Shown here: one piece after another, positions 40,299 through 51,162 of the stretch
How positions within the stretch are numbered: position 1 is the stretch's first letter
Layout of the letters: every line of letters starts with the position of its first letter
Assembly: GCF_040115645.1 (NCBI RefSeq)
Contig: NC_089549.1
Coordinates: 1,426,001-1,490,000 of the forward strand
From: Euwallacea fornicatus
Taxonomy: Eukaryota; Arthropoda; Insecta; Coleoptera; Curculionidae
Direction: 5' to 3'
DNA length: 64,000 nucleotides
Program-made: the position numbers and the translations under genes
The notes under the pieces: generated by a model
What the model saw: only the letters and a program-made list of their open reading frames with translations
Database searches by the model: none
Told to the model about the DNA's origin: nothing

Positions 40299-43200
40299 GT
40301 AAAAGTTATTATTGATTTCTGTAAAATCTTCGGAGAAGAAATTTAGAAGATAAAAAAAAAAAATTATCGACCGATATACGGCAGATACATATTTCGGACT
40401 TTCTGATAGTCCAGAATCGGTTCTCTCTTCTGTTGAAACAGACCTCATGGCATGTAAACGTCAATAAACTAATTCAAAGGGCAAGTTTGTGGGGAGTTAT
40501 TGACGACTTCGACTTCCTCCCGTCTCAGTTAGAGCAAATTTCCAATAATGAGCAAATAAGCAAATGCTTGTTAATTTTTAATAACTCTTCCTCCACTTCC
40601 CTCTGTCTAGGTCTCCAAGTCACCTCTTCCAGTTTTCTCTGACTGTAGTGTTGATTATATTTTTGTTTTCAAACCAACGAGATAACAGACAGAGAAAGTT
40701 TGGGAATTAGAGTTGTTAAAACTTCGCAAAGCTACGCCGCTTTTGGAAGACTTTCCAGTGTTTGTTAGTTGGGAAAATGTTAGAAGTCTAAGTCTAAAGC
40801 GAAATGCAAATAAGGGTGTAAGTTTGCTGTAAAGATAAAATCTTGAGGGGTTATGCAATTATCTGGCTCATGCGGCGATATTAACATAGCTGACATGCAT
40901 GGGCGATGTAAGGGCTTTATTCTTATTATACATATTGTGTTGTTGTATGCGTGTACGGAATGTCCCAAACAAAGTGACTTACATTATGATGATGAAATGG
41001 ATATATACGTATAGGATGTGAGAAACAGATGTGCATAACTGTCATGAAATACTGAAATTTCTGGAAACGCTCCGAGTCCGTTTGCTAAAATAACACGAGC
41101 TTACTTCCTAATACTGGGCCATTTTAATTCCAGGTAGAGACAAATTGCATTTCCTGCAGAATAGTTTGACACCAGTTAGCGAGTTGCATTAATTCGATTA
41201 ATTCACTGCATAATACCTGGAAATGAGCAAAGTGCTAAGCGTCCCATTTTATTGCTTTTCGAGTAAAATTAGATTTATCTACTAAATGCGTATTCAGTGT
41301 AAAAATAAATTTTACTAAAAAAAGTACAAAATCGTAAGCATATTTGCTTGCAGCTCTAATCTCTGCAAATCCACTATCTGGGAAACTTTTTAATGACATG
41401 AACTTTTACGGACATCTCACGGCATTAAAACTTTTCTTCAATTTAGATAATGCCACAACATCAAACAGTGCTTAACGATGAGAAGTTTTTTAATATTGTT
41501 AAGTGGTCAAGCGCACCGAAATGATTAAGAAGGAATATTATTATGCATAGGTGGAACTTGAATTACAAATAACACCTTTCTGGTAAACTCTTGATATCCG
41601 TCTTCTTTTACTTTATCGAATGTGTTGGCGAACTAAAAATATCCAAAGCTGCAAGTATTTCGCTATTCAGAAGAGCTGCTTAATTTTGGAAATCTATTTT
41701 TGGATGTCATACTTGTCTGTTCATTAGGTGTGACCACAGGATCTTGAACTTAAGCTGAAAATAATTTTTATGTTTACATGCATCCTAGCGAAGTCGACCT
41801 GCTATTGCGAAAACAAATTTGACTATTAAATTTACAATAACGTTAAAAGCAATAAAAAAATGGACAGTTCAGCAATGTTGTAAGGATTCCTATGGAATTT
41901 TTACTGGTCGACAGAAGGGCTTTCTGTTTAAGATGCAGGATGATAGCACTAACTATCTTCAAAAACTACACACATTTCTACGTTAGTTTATTATGAAAAA
42001 TTGATATCGCACAGAACTCACTTTTCAAGGATGAATTACGGTCCCAATTTTTATACAGTATTATGGACATAAGCTTTCTCGATAATTGCAGAAATTCCAA
42101 CGTTAATTCCTTAAGAAAGAGGGGTCACGCACCCTCTTCTGAAGGGAAAATATGAAATTACAAGAAGTAACTAAAAGTTTTGAAAGCGAGTTCAAGAAAT
42201 TCTAGACCTCAAAATAACATCTCAAAGAAACGTGGACTACGTGACATTGTTGATTAGACCCACAGAAATACATAACGTGTTCCAAAATGGTTCTGCCAAA
42301 CTTAAGCAGATTATGACGACATTGCGGTGAACAATTTTTGCATGGAAACTCCTCAAGGTAAAAATGTGCCAGCTCCTGAGTTATTAATGCTCAAAAGAAA
42401 GAAAACTTTTACACAACGATTTTACAAAACAAGATAATTTTGTTTTTTTTTTCTTCCATTATATCCATTATTTCTTTTAGTTATTTGAACGTGAATTAAT
42501 ATTTTTCATTCTACAGATGTTCAAAAGTTGTCCCTTCATGAATCTCGAACACACAGTCGATCTTCATCCGAGACCTCCCGCGGATTGACGGAGGATTCGA
42601 TTCTCGGGGGCAAAAACGAATCTGGAAGAACTGAATCCCCGGACAACGATTCAGCTTTCAGTGATACTGTCTCTATGTTGTCAAGCGAATCCTCGGCAAG
42701 TAGTGGAGGAAGTGGGGCCAAGCCACAAACTTTGAATCTTCAAAACATTCATCAGGTAACTTTATTTCTTCATATTTATATATAAGGTTCTCTGATTATA
42801 GTTAAAAATAAATTAAAGCGTAATTTATTAACGATTTGTACATAAATTTGTTATTATTTTTTACGCTTATTGTTATTTCACTTATTTTACCGAAGGCCAC
42901 TTAGTTCCTATACATATAGTGTGTGGCACAATCTGGGCCATAAAATGCAAAAGAATGAACTCGTTTTCCTTTGTCTAGCTTTTCGTCACAACCTTCTGAC
43001 TTTTATTGGCACTTTCCGGTTTTTTGCTGTAAATATCATCTCTGACCTTCGGCCTGTTACAATAGAATTATGATCCACATACATAATCATAAATTAATTT
43101 AAATGCCTTTGCTTCTAGCAAGATTTATGGTGGGCAACCATATCTTTTCAATTTGCAAACCATTAAGGGATTAGGGAGAATGGACCTTGAAACGTTTATG

Positions 43201-46200
43201 GTAGAATTCTTAGCTCTAGAATGGGCGAAAATAGTAGCTGTATGATATTTCTTGAATCCCTGCTATTCGGCTCTTTGCAAAAGGCCCTCTCTGACCGTCA
43301 ATCTCTTGTATATACTTAGTTTGTGGTGGTAGCTGAACCGCGTTAGTACCTTTATTAAAATGATGGTGGTAGACAGTCATCCACGGAGATGCCCTACCTT
43401 CAAGGTAATATCCCTTAGCGATAAAAAATCATTGACTAGATAATTTTTCCATAAGGCTAAAGTGGATGGAAAGGAAGCACACCATTATTTCGTAATCTCT
43501 CTTGACCTTATTTTTCAAGGAAATTTGATATTTTCGCCCAAAAATTCTGCACTGTTTTCGCTAAGTTGAAACCTTATTTAATTTGTGTAACTGTTTATTT
43601 TTCAGGATGATGCGTCGAGAATAAAAGCCGAAAAGATTCGGATGGCGATGGAAAAAATTAAAGAAGCCAACATCCAGAAGCTCTTTGTGAAAGTCTTCAC
43701 AACCGACGGATCCGCTAAGTCGTTATTGGTGGATGAAAAAATGCTGTGTTCCTATGTGACCAGGTTGTTAGCGGATAAAAACCACGTAAAAATGGATCCC
43801 AAGTGGGCCATCGTCGAGCATTTGCCAGATCTCTATATGGGTAAGTCGCAACTGAAAACAGTTTCCAGAAAAGTTTCGAAAGCTACTTTAATTTTAATCA
43901 ATTTTAAAGTCTGAGCCAGTAGGAAGTGTTGATATTAATTTTCACAAGACACATGTAGTTGTTTACTATTATTTGACATGCTCGTTGGGCTATTGAACTA
44001 GTCCCAAAGTCACCGTACATTGCTCAAAGCAATCTAATGAACAATGACAATTGTTGACAAATCGTCATATTGAAGAATGGGACAACGATGTAACATTTAC
44101 GAATTGGCCACAACAATCACGCAACTTGAATCTCATAGAGCACGTGTGGGACATGTTGCAAAGGCAACGCAATTCGCTCATGGCGTGTGTTCATGACAAT
44201 TTTTTCCTTCGGTACATTCTCAGAGAGCAGAAACAACTTTTACCACAAGACGCTATAGATAAGATGATATTGAGTATGCCAAACGTTGCTGTGCTGTTAT
44301 TAATGCTCGTGGTGGCAACACGAGGTATTAAAGAAATTGAATGTATCTTTATTGTGAATTAATGTCGTCATATAAAGATGATAACCAATAATAAGCTTGC
44401 TCTTTACATTCGTTTGAGCAGTGTATTCTTTTATGATTTAAAAATGTATTAATGAATTTTCCAACTGATTATACGGCCAAAGTCTAAGCACAGGCCGATT
44501 TTTTCCTAAATAAGCTGCATTCCTTTCCATATATTTGTCTTATCAGCTTTATACGTTGCACTTTGTCGAGCATAAACTACATCTTTTTAAAGATCTGGTA
44601 TTATTTAAAAATACGAAGGCGTAATATTCAAACATGAACAAAATTTTGGAGCGTGCTGGTGATCCTCACAGTATTTTTTAATTTAAACAAATAGGCCCAA
44701 TGTAAGGTGGTTTAAAGAGTCCATTAAATGTTTTCAAAGTTTTAGAAGAAAGGCTAATTTAATATATTTTCAGTAATTATTGAGGTACTTATACCTTATG
44801 ATGTTTCATATCTTGGAGTGACATTAAAGAAATATGTTTTTTGCACATATGTTCAATTTAAAGTAATTTGAAATTTTTACCAAAATTTGCCAAAAATATC
44901 AAATAAGGTTAACAATGTGAACAATATATGGAAATGTCTTTCTACATCTAATTATAACATCTTTTTTTCACACAGAGCGGTTTTATGAAGATCATGAACT
45001 GCTAGTAGACAATCTTCTCCTGTGGACCAGAGAATCGAAAAATAAAATTTATTTCGTCGAGCGGCATGATAAGATGAAACTATTCACCCAACCCGAACAT
45101 TTCCTCCTCTCTTCAACAGACAAATCTAATTCTGTAGACTACGATGAACATTCGAGAAATATGCTCTTGGAGGACTTTTTTGCATCTACAAATGGCAGCC
45201 TTCCGGAGGTAATTTTGTTTCAAGACTTACTTCGGAACACGTTGAGAAACCATTCTGTTCTTTTACAACAGGTTGAAGGACCCCTCTACCTCAAAGCTGA
45301 CTCAAAAAAAGGCTGGAAAAAGTACCATTTCGTGCTGCGGGCCTCAGGACTCTATTATTTTCCCAAAGAAAAGATTAAAAGCGCCAAAGATTTAGTGTGT
45401 TTGGCCACTTTTGATAACAATCAGGTAAATTATAGAGGAAAAAAGTATGAGTAATCTTTTGTAAATGTTGAATTTCTGTGAAAAATAAATTTTTATCGTC
45501 ATGCAGGTTTATTATGGGGTAGGATGGAGAAAGAAATACAAAGCACCGACTGATTATTGCTTTGCAATTAAACATCCAAGACTGCAAGAACCAAAATCAA
45601 CAAAATTCATTAAGTACCTGTGCGCAGAAGACCATGTGACTCTAGAGAAATGGATTATAGGAATGAGAATAGCAAAGTTTGGGAAACAGCTCATGTATAA
45701 TTACAGGTAATTCTTATTGATTTAGAGTTTTTAAAGCTCAATTGATGGTATTGGTGAAGTAAATAAATATATAAGGAGTTAGTGTTGATGTTCAACCGGT
45801 TTTATCGTTTTCTAGGGCTTTAATGGACGAATTGGCACAAGAAGAAATGGACATTTTGGCTAGTGCAAGAAGTTGTTCCGTACAGTCGATCGCAGTTCAG
45901 AGCATACAATCAAATAGCACAACTCCAACTCAAGGGTACGTAGTCGCTCTACCTATGCTTATTTCTAAGATACCTCCAAACAGTTCTTAAGAGCAAATCA
46001 TTCTTTAGATACTCTGGAAGTGAAGCAGGATATGGTACTGCATCTGGAAGCGAGATTTATTCTGCTACAAGTGAAGCGAGTTCGAGTTCTGGACGTCACA
46101 GCAGAGCCAGTAGTTCAAGTTCCAGTGGGTGCATGTCCGACGGAGCACCTTCAAGCTGTGAAAATGCTTTTGATTCTGAATTTCCAATGGGTATGCCTTA

Positions 46201-48169
46201 TTGAATATAGCGTATTTATAATATTTACCGCTTCATATGCTTTGTATGTGTCGCAACGTAAAACTATCATAATTTATTTAACGATAAAAATTATGAATGC
46301 AGGCACAATAAAACGAAAACCGTCAATGAAACCCAACCTGCCATTAACTAACATGACCAGGCAACTTAAAGAAGTAGGAGAAACTAGAGACGAAATCGAT
46401 GGTATTTTGGCAACCAGCCCTGTTTCATACACTAATACCGGAACTTTAACTAAAAGGCACAATAGGTATGAAATTTTATTTATAGTTTTTGATTCATTGT
46501 CAACTTTTGATTCAAACCCGTAGTAATTCCGAATGATTTTTCAGGCGGAAATCGAACAATTCCAATGACGATTCATCTAATAGCGGGACATTAAAACGGC
46601 AACACTCTTACAAGACCAGAGGCTCTATTGAGTCCATGGGGAACCGAAGCGGAAATTCTACCCCACTTTGTGGGACTCCTGTTCGCGAGAGAGTTAGCCC
46701 GTTTGGAGAAAGAACAAGTCCATTTGGCGAAAGGCCTCCAAGCGCCTCGTCGATGCGGAATTCGCCTATGTCACCTCCGAATGGTTTGGAGTTGTCTTGC
46801 ATGGTACGATTGTATTTATTAATTTTGAATATTTTTCATAAACCCACAGTAAATACTCATTGATAGTACTATATTAAGTAATAAATTGAATTTTCAGACT
46901 GACTCTATTACATCACTGCCACCACCCCCAGAAACTAACGGCGACGTTATCAACGACTCTCCAAGTTATCAGCTGCCGCCACCTCCGCCGGAAGTTTATA
47001 ACTCCAATCTCTCTCTTGATAGTCTACCTCCACCGCCTAACCCTGGCGATTTACCGCCGATGACCGGCTGTGAACTAACTGGAAGTCAACTTAGCTTAAT
47101 GTCGTTGCCTCCTCCTCCGGGTGAAGATACGGGGACCATACGAAGAAGAAAAGATACCGGAAGCGCCAATTCGAGTGCAACGGCAACTCCCACTAATGTT
47201 CTAAGTCCTGAAAGGACTCCTACTCAGGGAATGTCCCCCGATCAAACCCCTACACATTCTAGACTGAACACCCCATGCGTGAGTCCTCCATCGGGATCAA
47301 ATTGTCCCACACCGACTCAGAGCAGCCCACCTAATGGCTTTAGCCCCAGTACTAGAAGTATAAATAATAGTATGTATGGTCAAAGTAGCCCAATTTATGG
47401 TCAGAATCATGACAGAAACCTGTCAAATGGGATTAGCCACCACCAATCTCCTCCTTCATATGTTAATCCACCGCAATATAGACATTCTAATACCTTACCA
47501 TCTAGCCCCGCTTTTAACAATAACAACGGATTGAAATCTTCGTTGAGGCAAGTCTCTTTGCCTAGACAAATATCTCAAAATAGCATTGCCTCAACTAACA
47601 GTAGCGGCTCATCGGGAAATACTTCGGTTTTCGAGCAAAGAAATTCCCCCGTAAATCAAAGGAAAGTGGCCTTTCAGGAGCCTATAAGCCCGAAGAAAGG
47701 CAATAAGAAAATTAGCTTCAATCTGACTCCTCAGGAGGTTCCTCCTTTACCGAAAAAACCGGCACCTCCAGTTAGGTCAGAATCTACCAAGCTCACTAGC
47801 CCTAAGAAATTGGCAGAACCTACAAAGGATTTTCTGCGTGATTTGCAGAGGGTGATGAGAAAAAAGTGGCAAGTCGCACAAAAGTGCAAGTTGGAACCCG
47901 AAACTACACCTCATGAGGTTTTGGGCTTTAGGGATCCTCCAGTATTGCTTCCAGACTATAAGGAACACAACGTCTCCAATTGGGTGAAGGAACATTATGG
48001 TTCAAATGTCTACGAAAATGTTTATAGGGATGAAGCAGATGCGGTGGTGGAATATGTTTCATCTCCGATGCATTTTAGTAGGAACGATTTGAGAAGTTCG
48101 AAACGACCGCCACCTCCTCCGCCGAAGAGGAGCGAGACAACGCATTTGAGTACGCCTAAGACGCATTGA
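40100..48169 (+). CDS. pico: MRL-family adaptor (MIG-10/RIAM/lamellipodin), RA-PH protein; spliced gene
   Basis: Eleven exons join in one frame: 40100-40298, 42517-42755, 43606-43840, 44976-45208, 45272-45424, 45507-45706, 45816-45935, 46009-46190, 46303-46465, 46545-46803, 46898-48169. All introns are GT-AG. From the ATG at 40178 this gives 1058 residues. Order: N-terminal helix rich in D/L (about 7-25), Ser-rich linker, RA domain (about 137-232), PH domain (about 277-390), Ser/Gly-rich low-complexity region, and a proline-rich tail (from 636) with LPPPP at 642, 661, 678 and 705 and a final RPPPPPPKR near 1038. The RA-PH pair plus EVH1 ligands is diagnostic of the MRL family, which binds Ras/Rap GTPases and phosphoinositides at the plasma membrane and recruits Ena/VASP to extend actin filaments. 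The frame stays open upstream of the ATG to 40100, so the true start may lie in an upstream exon. Family assignment is very secure; the exact 5' end is not. Confidence 0.95.
40299..42516 (+). other. pico intron between exons A and B
   Basis: 2218 bp, GT-AG. A transposon-end-like sequence (GTCCCAAACAAAGTGACTT near 40964) resembles the termini of the element at 20370-20686, but no partner end was found. Otherwise nothing recognisable. Confidence 0.8.
42517..42755 (+). CDS. pico: pico exon B (Ser-rich linker)
   Basis: Acceptor ATTCTACAG ends at 42516; donor CAG/GTAACT starts at 42756. It enters with two bases completing a split GAT codon and leaves in phase 0. It encodes about 80 residues dominated by Ser, Glu and Asp, including SDTVSMLSSESSASSGGSG, the acidic/serine spacer seen between the N-terminal helix and the RA domain in MRL proteins. 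It is rich in potential phosphorylation sites. No globular fold is apparent. Confidence 0.92.
42756..43605 (+). other. pico intron between exons B and C
   Basis: 850 bp, GT-AG, AT-rich. I see no repeat, RNA gene or conserved element in it. Confidence 0.8.
43606..43840 (+). CDS. pico: pico exon C (RA domain, first part)
   Basis: Acceptor TTATTTTTCAG ends at 43605; donor ATGG/GTAAGT starts at 43841. The exon opens with a charged helix (residues about 121-140, KAEKIRMAMEKIKEANIQ) that leads into the ubiquitin-like RA fold, with strands around KLFVKVFTTDGSAKSLLVDE. This is the coiled region plus beginning of the Ras/Rap binding module. It leaves phase 1 and continues in the exon at 44976. Confidence 0.95.
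44018..44423 (+). mobile_element. Internally deleted Tc1-like element inside a pico intron
   Basis: Terminal inverted repeats of about 25 bp (CATTGCTCAAAGCAATCTAA at the left; complement of CACTGCTCAAACGAATGTAA at the right) are flanked by TA on both sides, the Tc1/mariner target duplication. Inside, on the + strand, is the C-terminal third of a transposase: WPQQSRNLNLIEHVWDMLQR is the DDE-type motif with the final catalytic Glu, followed by LLPQDAIDKMILSMPN. The N-terminal DNA-binding part and first two catalytic residues are gone. Element length about 406 bp. It lies in the 1135-bp intron that splits the RA domain and has the same orientation as pico. Confidence 0.85.
44976..45208 (+). CDS. 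pico: pico exon D1 (RA domain end and RA-PH linker)
   Basis: Acceptor TTTTTTTCACACAG ends at 44975. The exon finishes the RA domain (ERFYEDHELLVDNLLLWTRE, then KIYFVERHDKM) and gives the RA-PH linker ending in GSLPE. Donor GAG/GTAATT starts at 45209. The following 63-bp intron keeps the frame open, so a simple ORF scan runs straight through it; the family join at this point is GSLPE followed by EG-x-L-x-LK, which supports splicing. Confidence 0.93.
45209..45271 (+). other. pico: 63-bp in-frame, stop-free intron between RA and PH coding exons
   Basis: Donor GAG/GTAATT and acceptor TTTTACAACAG bracket 63 bp, exactly 21 codons, with no stop in the reading frame. If retained it would insert 21 residues (VILFQDLLRNTLRNHSVLLQ then Q) between GSLPE and VEGPLY. 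Family comparison favours splicing; retention would still give full-length protein. Confidence 0.85.
45272..45424 (+). CDS. pico: pico exon D2 (PH domain, first part)
   Basis: Acceptor TTTTACAACAG ends at 45271; donor CAG/GTAAAT starts at 45425. It encodes VEGPLYLKADSKKGWKKYHF and following, the first strands of a PH domain with the basic K/R cluster expected to contact phosphoinositide head groups, then YYFPKEKIKSAKDLVCLATF. It is 51 codons, phase 0 at both ends. Confidence 0.95.
45507..45706 (+). CDS. pico: pico exon E (PH domain, second part)
   Basis: Acceptor GTCATGCAG ends at 45506; donor TACAG/GTAATT starts at 45707. It encodes VYYGVGWRKKYKAPTDYCFA and then IKHPRLQEPKSTKFIKYLCA, ending in the C-terminal PH helix with the invariant Trp (LEKWIIGMRIAKFGKQLMYN). 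YG-x-x-W-x-x-KYKAPTDYC-x-A is a strong MRL signature. Leaves phase 2. Confidence 0.96.
45816..45935 (+). CDS. pico: pico exon F (helix after the PH domain)
   Basis: Acceptor CGTTTTCTAG ends at 45815; donor CAAGG/GTACGT starts at 45936. It encodes ALMDELAQEEMDILASARSC and a short Ser/Gln/Thr-rich tail. The first half is a predicted helix that extends the last PH helix, as in other MRL proteins. It joins in phase on both sides. Confidence 0.9.
46009..46190 (+). CDS. pico: pico exon G (Ser/Gly-rich linker)
   Basis: Acceptor ATTCTTTAG ends at 46008; donor ATGG/GTATGC starts at 46191. It encodes YSGSEAGYGTASGSEIYSAT, then a run of serines and CMSDGAPSSCENAFDSEFPM. Low complexity, probably disordered, with tyrosines in acidic contexts that could be kinase sites (inference). 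Phase joins both neighbours. A longer ORF beginning at 46020 in another frame is a shadow over this exon. Confidence 0.9.
46303..46465 (+). CDS. pico: pico exon H (basic linker)
   Basis: Acceptor TTATGAATGCAG ends at 46302; donor AATAG/GTATGA starts at 46466. It encodes GTIKRKPSMKPNLPLTNMTR and then QLKEVGETRDEIDGILATSP, a basic segment followed by a short amphipathic helix. The preceding 112-bp intron has no in-frame stop in this frame, so an ORF scan joins intron and exon. Confidence 0.9.
46545..46803 (+). CDS. pico: pico exon I (Ser/Arg/Pro linker with SPFGER repeats)
   Basis: Acceptor ATGATTTTTCAG ends at 46544; donor TGCATG/GTACGA starts at 46804. It encodes a phosphosite-rich basic stretch (SGTLKRQHSYKTRGSIESMG) and a tandem SPFGER motif (VSPFGERTSPFGERPPSAS). 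The RxxS-type sequences look like basophilic kinase or 14-3-3 sites (inference). Leaves phase 0 into the proline-rich exon. Confidence 0.9.
46898..48169 (+). CDS. pico: pico exon J (terminal; proline-rich EVH1/SH3 ligand tail)
   Basis: Acceptor AATTTTCAG ends at 46897; stop TGA at 48167-48169. It encodes 423 residues. Four LPPPP motifs (residues 642, 661, 678, 705) are predicted Ena/VASP EVH1 ligands, and PPLPKKPAPPVR and RPPPPPPKR are SH3/profilin-type proline tracts. A globular-looking block near the end (DFLRDLQRVMRKKWQVAQKC, then VSNWVKEHYGSNVYENVYRD) is more ordered than its surroundings and is probably a conserved insect C-terminal motif. Exon-internal codon use is even and free of stops over 1.27 kb. 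Confidence 0.96.
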   Translation, partial: TDSITSLPPPPETNGDVINDSPSYQLPPPPPEVYNSNLSLDSLPPPPNPGDLPPMTGCELTGSQLSLMSLPPPPGEDTGTIRRRKDTGSANSSATATPTNVLSPERTPTQGMSPDQTPTHSRLNTPCVSPPSGSNCPTPTQSSPPNGFSPSTRSINNSMYGQSSPIYGQNHDRNLSNGISHHQSPPSYVNPPQYRHSNTLPSSPAFNNNNGLKSSLRQVSLPRQISQNSIASTNSSGSSGNTSVFEQRNSPVNQRKVAFQEPISPKKGNKKISFNLTPQEVPPLPKKPAPPVRSESTKLTSPKKLAEPTKDFLRDLQRVMRKKWQVAQKCKLEPETTPHEVLGFRDPPVLLPDYKEHNVSNWVKEHYGSNVYENVYRDEADAVVEYVSSPMHFSRNDLRSSKRPPPPPPKRSETTHLSTPKTH

Positions 48170-51060
48170 TGCTGCGTTTCCTAATATAGCTTTTGAAACA
48201 AAGTCTCATATCAATATTATGATAGGTTATTATTGTTGAAGATAAATGGTATATTCTGTGAATTTATTTTTTGAAGTGGATATTCTATAATAGTAATTCA
48301 CAGAGCTTTGGCAAAACCTTTCAGGCAAATTTAGTCCTTAAGCTTTATAAGGCGTACTGTGGGTCATAAGTCAAAAAATAAATTTTTCAATTGTGTATAA
48401 GTCAAAATTGTGACAATACGTTGTACCTGTCTCTCTTGCTTTGTTCTTGTTTATGAGCTTCGACTGAAAAACAGTTTAAAATAGAACAAGGAGCAAACCC
48501 CGTACAAAAAAGTCTACATAAATTTAGGGCTACACAGGTTTCTCAGTTTTAAGCCGAATATTTAGCAGTATGGTCGAAAATGTTCCAATAATTTTTGCTT
48601 AGGTACCAAAGATAACTCACAAGTTTTGAAGAGAAATTTGACATTTTTATGTACAGTATTCGAATCTAATTGAAAAACTGCCAAAAGTGTTTAATAGTAG
48701 ACGGTACGCTTTGATATTTTTTAAGACATGTTTAATTCAAATGAGGGTCAATATTTATGAAAAACCCTGTGTTACACAGGTGTCAATGTCCCAAAATATA
48801 ATGATTCTAACCATAAGTTTTTAATATATATTCTAGAAATTTTCAATGTAGGGTACTTAATTTTCCCTCATTAGTTTAGATTTTTTTATTCTTTAATATA
48901 AATTACTTATCTGTCGGGATTCAAATGTGTAGAAGACATTTTTTGGACGTAAAATTAATTAAAAAATTGTACGATGTTTATCTTCAATCCTATTCCTTGA
49001 GGCGTGTAAGTTTAAATCGACATTTTTTCTTTCGAATGTGAATTTTATATTATAGCCTGTTCAGTCCAGCTTCCAATCACGTTACCCAAGATATGCAGTT
49101 CTTTGGGAAATTGGCCTGCAACTAATTCGTATAATTTTCGAGGCTGTGAGGACTGGGACTTTTGGCATAACATTTTCCCCACCTTGATTAAAATATTACT
49201 AGAGACAAGACAATCATCAACTGACTGCGAGAAAAATCTTTAAAATTGAAGTTTTGACGCATGATGACTGAAGAAATTCCACCATAAATATTCGTAACAA
49301 AAATATTATTCTACTCCAATGCCGGATGATTATATTGAGTGTCTCGGTTATACAGCGACCTCGGTTACATGACATGGATTTCTACATGTATAATATTAGA
49401 AGTCACACGATCAGATTTTAAAATGTTGTGAATGGTCAATCTTCCTTTTATCTTCCCGCCCTAAACTTTTTGGAAGTGTACTATTAATTATTCATGTCCT
49501 ACAATTTAAATTATTTTTTTTTCTATTTATGTATTTTAATGTTTATCCAGTTGATTAAACATCAGTCTAAAAAATAGCGAATTATGGATGACTTAGGGAA
49601 AAAATTATTTTATTTTTTGTAACGTTTTTGACTCTATGACCCATTGCCCCCAAGTACTACCATTCCACTAAAGCTTGGTATAAAATACTGCCCTTTGTTG
49701 CCTATACATATACCTATTATCTGAATCTTATACCGAAATTTACAATACTTTAATAATTATTATATATAGTGAATATTACAAATTTTCCTCATCATAAATA
49801 TTCGATTTGGATGTCTGTTCAAAAGTTATATTTTCAATGTAACATTACACGAGTACTGCCAATTTCCCACAATGATTTGGCTTTTAGCCTAAAGTACTGC
49901 CTAGACTATATTTTCAGGCGATATTGTGATTTATAAATTAATAAATTAGAGGAGAAATGATAATGTGCCATTATCCGAGTGATTTTGCTGACTTAGAGAG
50001 TTTCTTTCAGTTCTCTGGGAAACAGTTTATCATTGAACAAGCGTCAGTGCAACTGTTGTATATATTAGTTTTTAGATTTTTTAGGTTTCTTTTGATGAAA
50101 AATGTCAAACGTTTTATGGTGCTTATAGTTATATTATTAAGATGAATTCGTAGATCTAGCTGGTAATGTAGCAAAATTTTGTGTGTTTTATAAATTTTAT
50201 AAACAATTTTTACATAAACGACTTTCTATCTGTAGTTCTTATTTATGACGATATAAGTACTATCATGTATAGTTTGGTTGGAGACATGCCTTTTGATATA
50301 TTCTTTTGTAGTGGTGTTACAGGGTTCAAATTGATTAATTTCCCTTCTTTCTTCAATTGTCCTCCACGGGTTTGTATATATATGTGAATAACGTTGAGAT
50401 CAGAAGAATCTTTGAAATTCAATTCTGTTGGATTTCGCTTTGTCGGATTCAGTTCGACCTCACGTTATATTTTTCAATTGTTTCCTACATTGTAGAACAT
50501 AGTGTATATTTTATTTAAGAATATACTAATTAAATATAAGTAAGCATTAGTAATTTGTTTGAAAACGAAATGGAAGATCTCTACAATGCCATTGCATTAA
50601 TTAACAGAATGATAAAAATTTCCTATTTCTATTACTTTTTAAATGTTTTTACTAACATATACATATTTATATGTAGTTAACTATCTAGGGGTTTTACAAA
50701 AATGTAGACAAGTATTTTAGTAAATGAATAGGCGTTTTTAGAAATTGTTAATTTCTGGTACTTGTGTTTCTTTTTCAAGTTCTAAGCGAAACTTCATAAG
50801 TTTTTTCTTGGGGTGTCCAATTTCATTTCATGCAATTTATTTTATGGTTAAGGCGCTGTGGGTTAATTCAATCTTGGGAAAGCATTTTGGTTACGTTTTC
50901 CGAGCATCTTCTAATTTTCTGATGGACTATTATACCTTACAGTACCGATAAGGTGCTTATTTGTAATAAACACTTTGTATACTGTCTACCATTTATATAT
51001 TGATATACTAACTGTTGCGCATAGTATTATATTATAAATAAAATCTCTAAAAACAGCATT
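48170..51060 (+). other. pico: Probable 3' UTR of pico
   Basis: AT-rich, no long ORF. Two AATAAA signals stand at 50965-50970 and 51037-51042, the second followed by a GT-rich stretch, and the first recognisable transposon begins at 51163. Pumilio-type sites TGTATATA occur at 50057-50064 and 50373-50380. Earlier AATAAA-like signals soon after the stop could give shorter 3' ends. Extent is inferred. Confidence 0.55.
51037..51042 (+). terminator. Distal polyadenylation signal AATAAA
   Basis: Canonical hexamer, with a GT-containing stretch (GTGATTGCGTTT) about 20 bp downstream, and transposon sequence beginning 120 bp later. A second hexamer is at 50965-50970. Confidence 0.5.
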
Positions 51061-51162
51061 ATCGTGATTGCGTTTCAATCATGTCGTCCCCAGTCAGCTG
51101 AGGCAGTATTGTTTCTGGTAATGATTATTCAGTAACACTACATCAGGCTTCCTGTTTATATA

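Noticed and set aside
40955..41110. MITE starting at GTCCCAAACAAAGTGACTT
   Set aside because: Resembles the end of the 20370 element but has no partner end.
46020..46523. 167-codon + frame
   Set aside because: The first part is a shadow frame over the Ser-rich pico exon 46009-46190. Only 46303-46465 of it is real coding sequence, reached by splicing.
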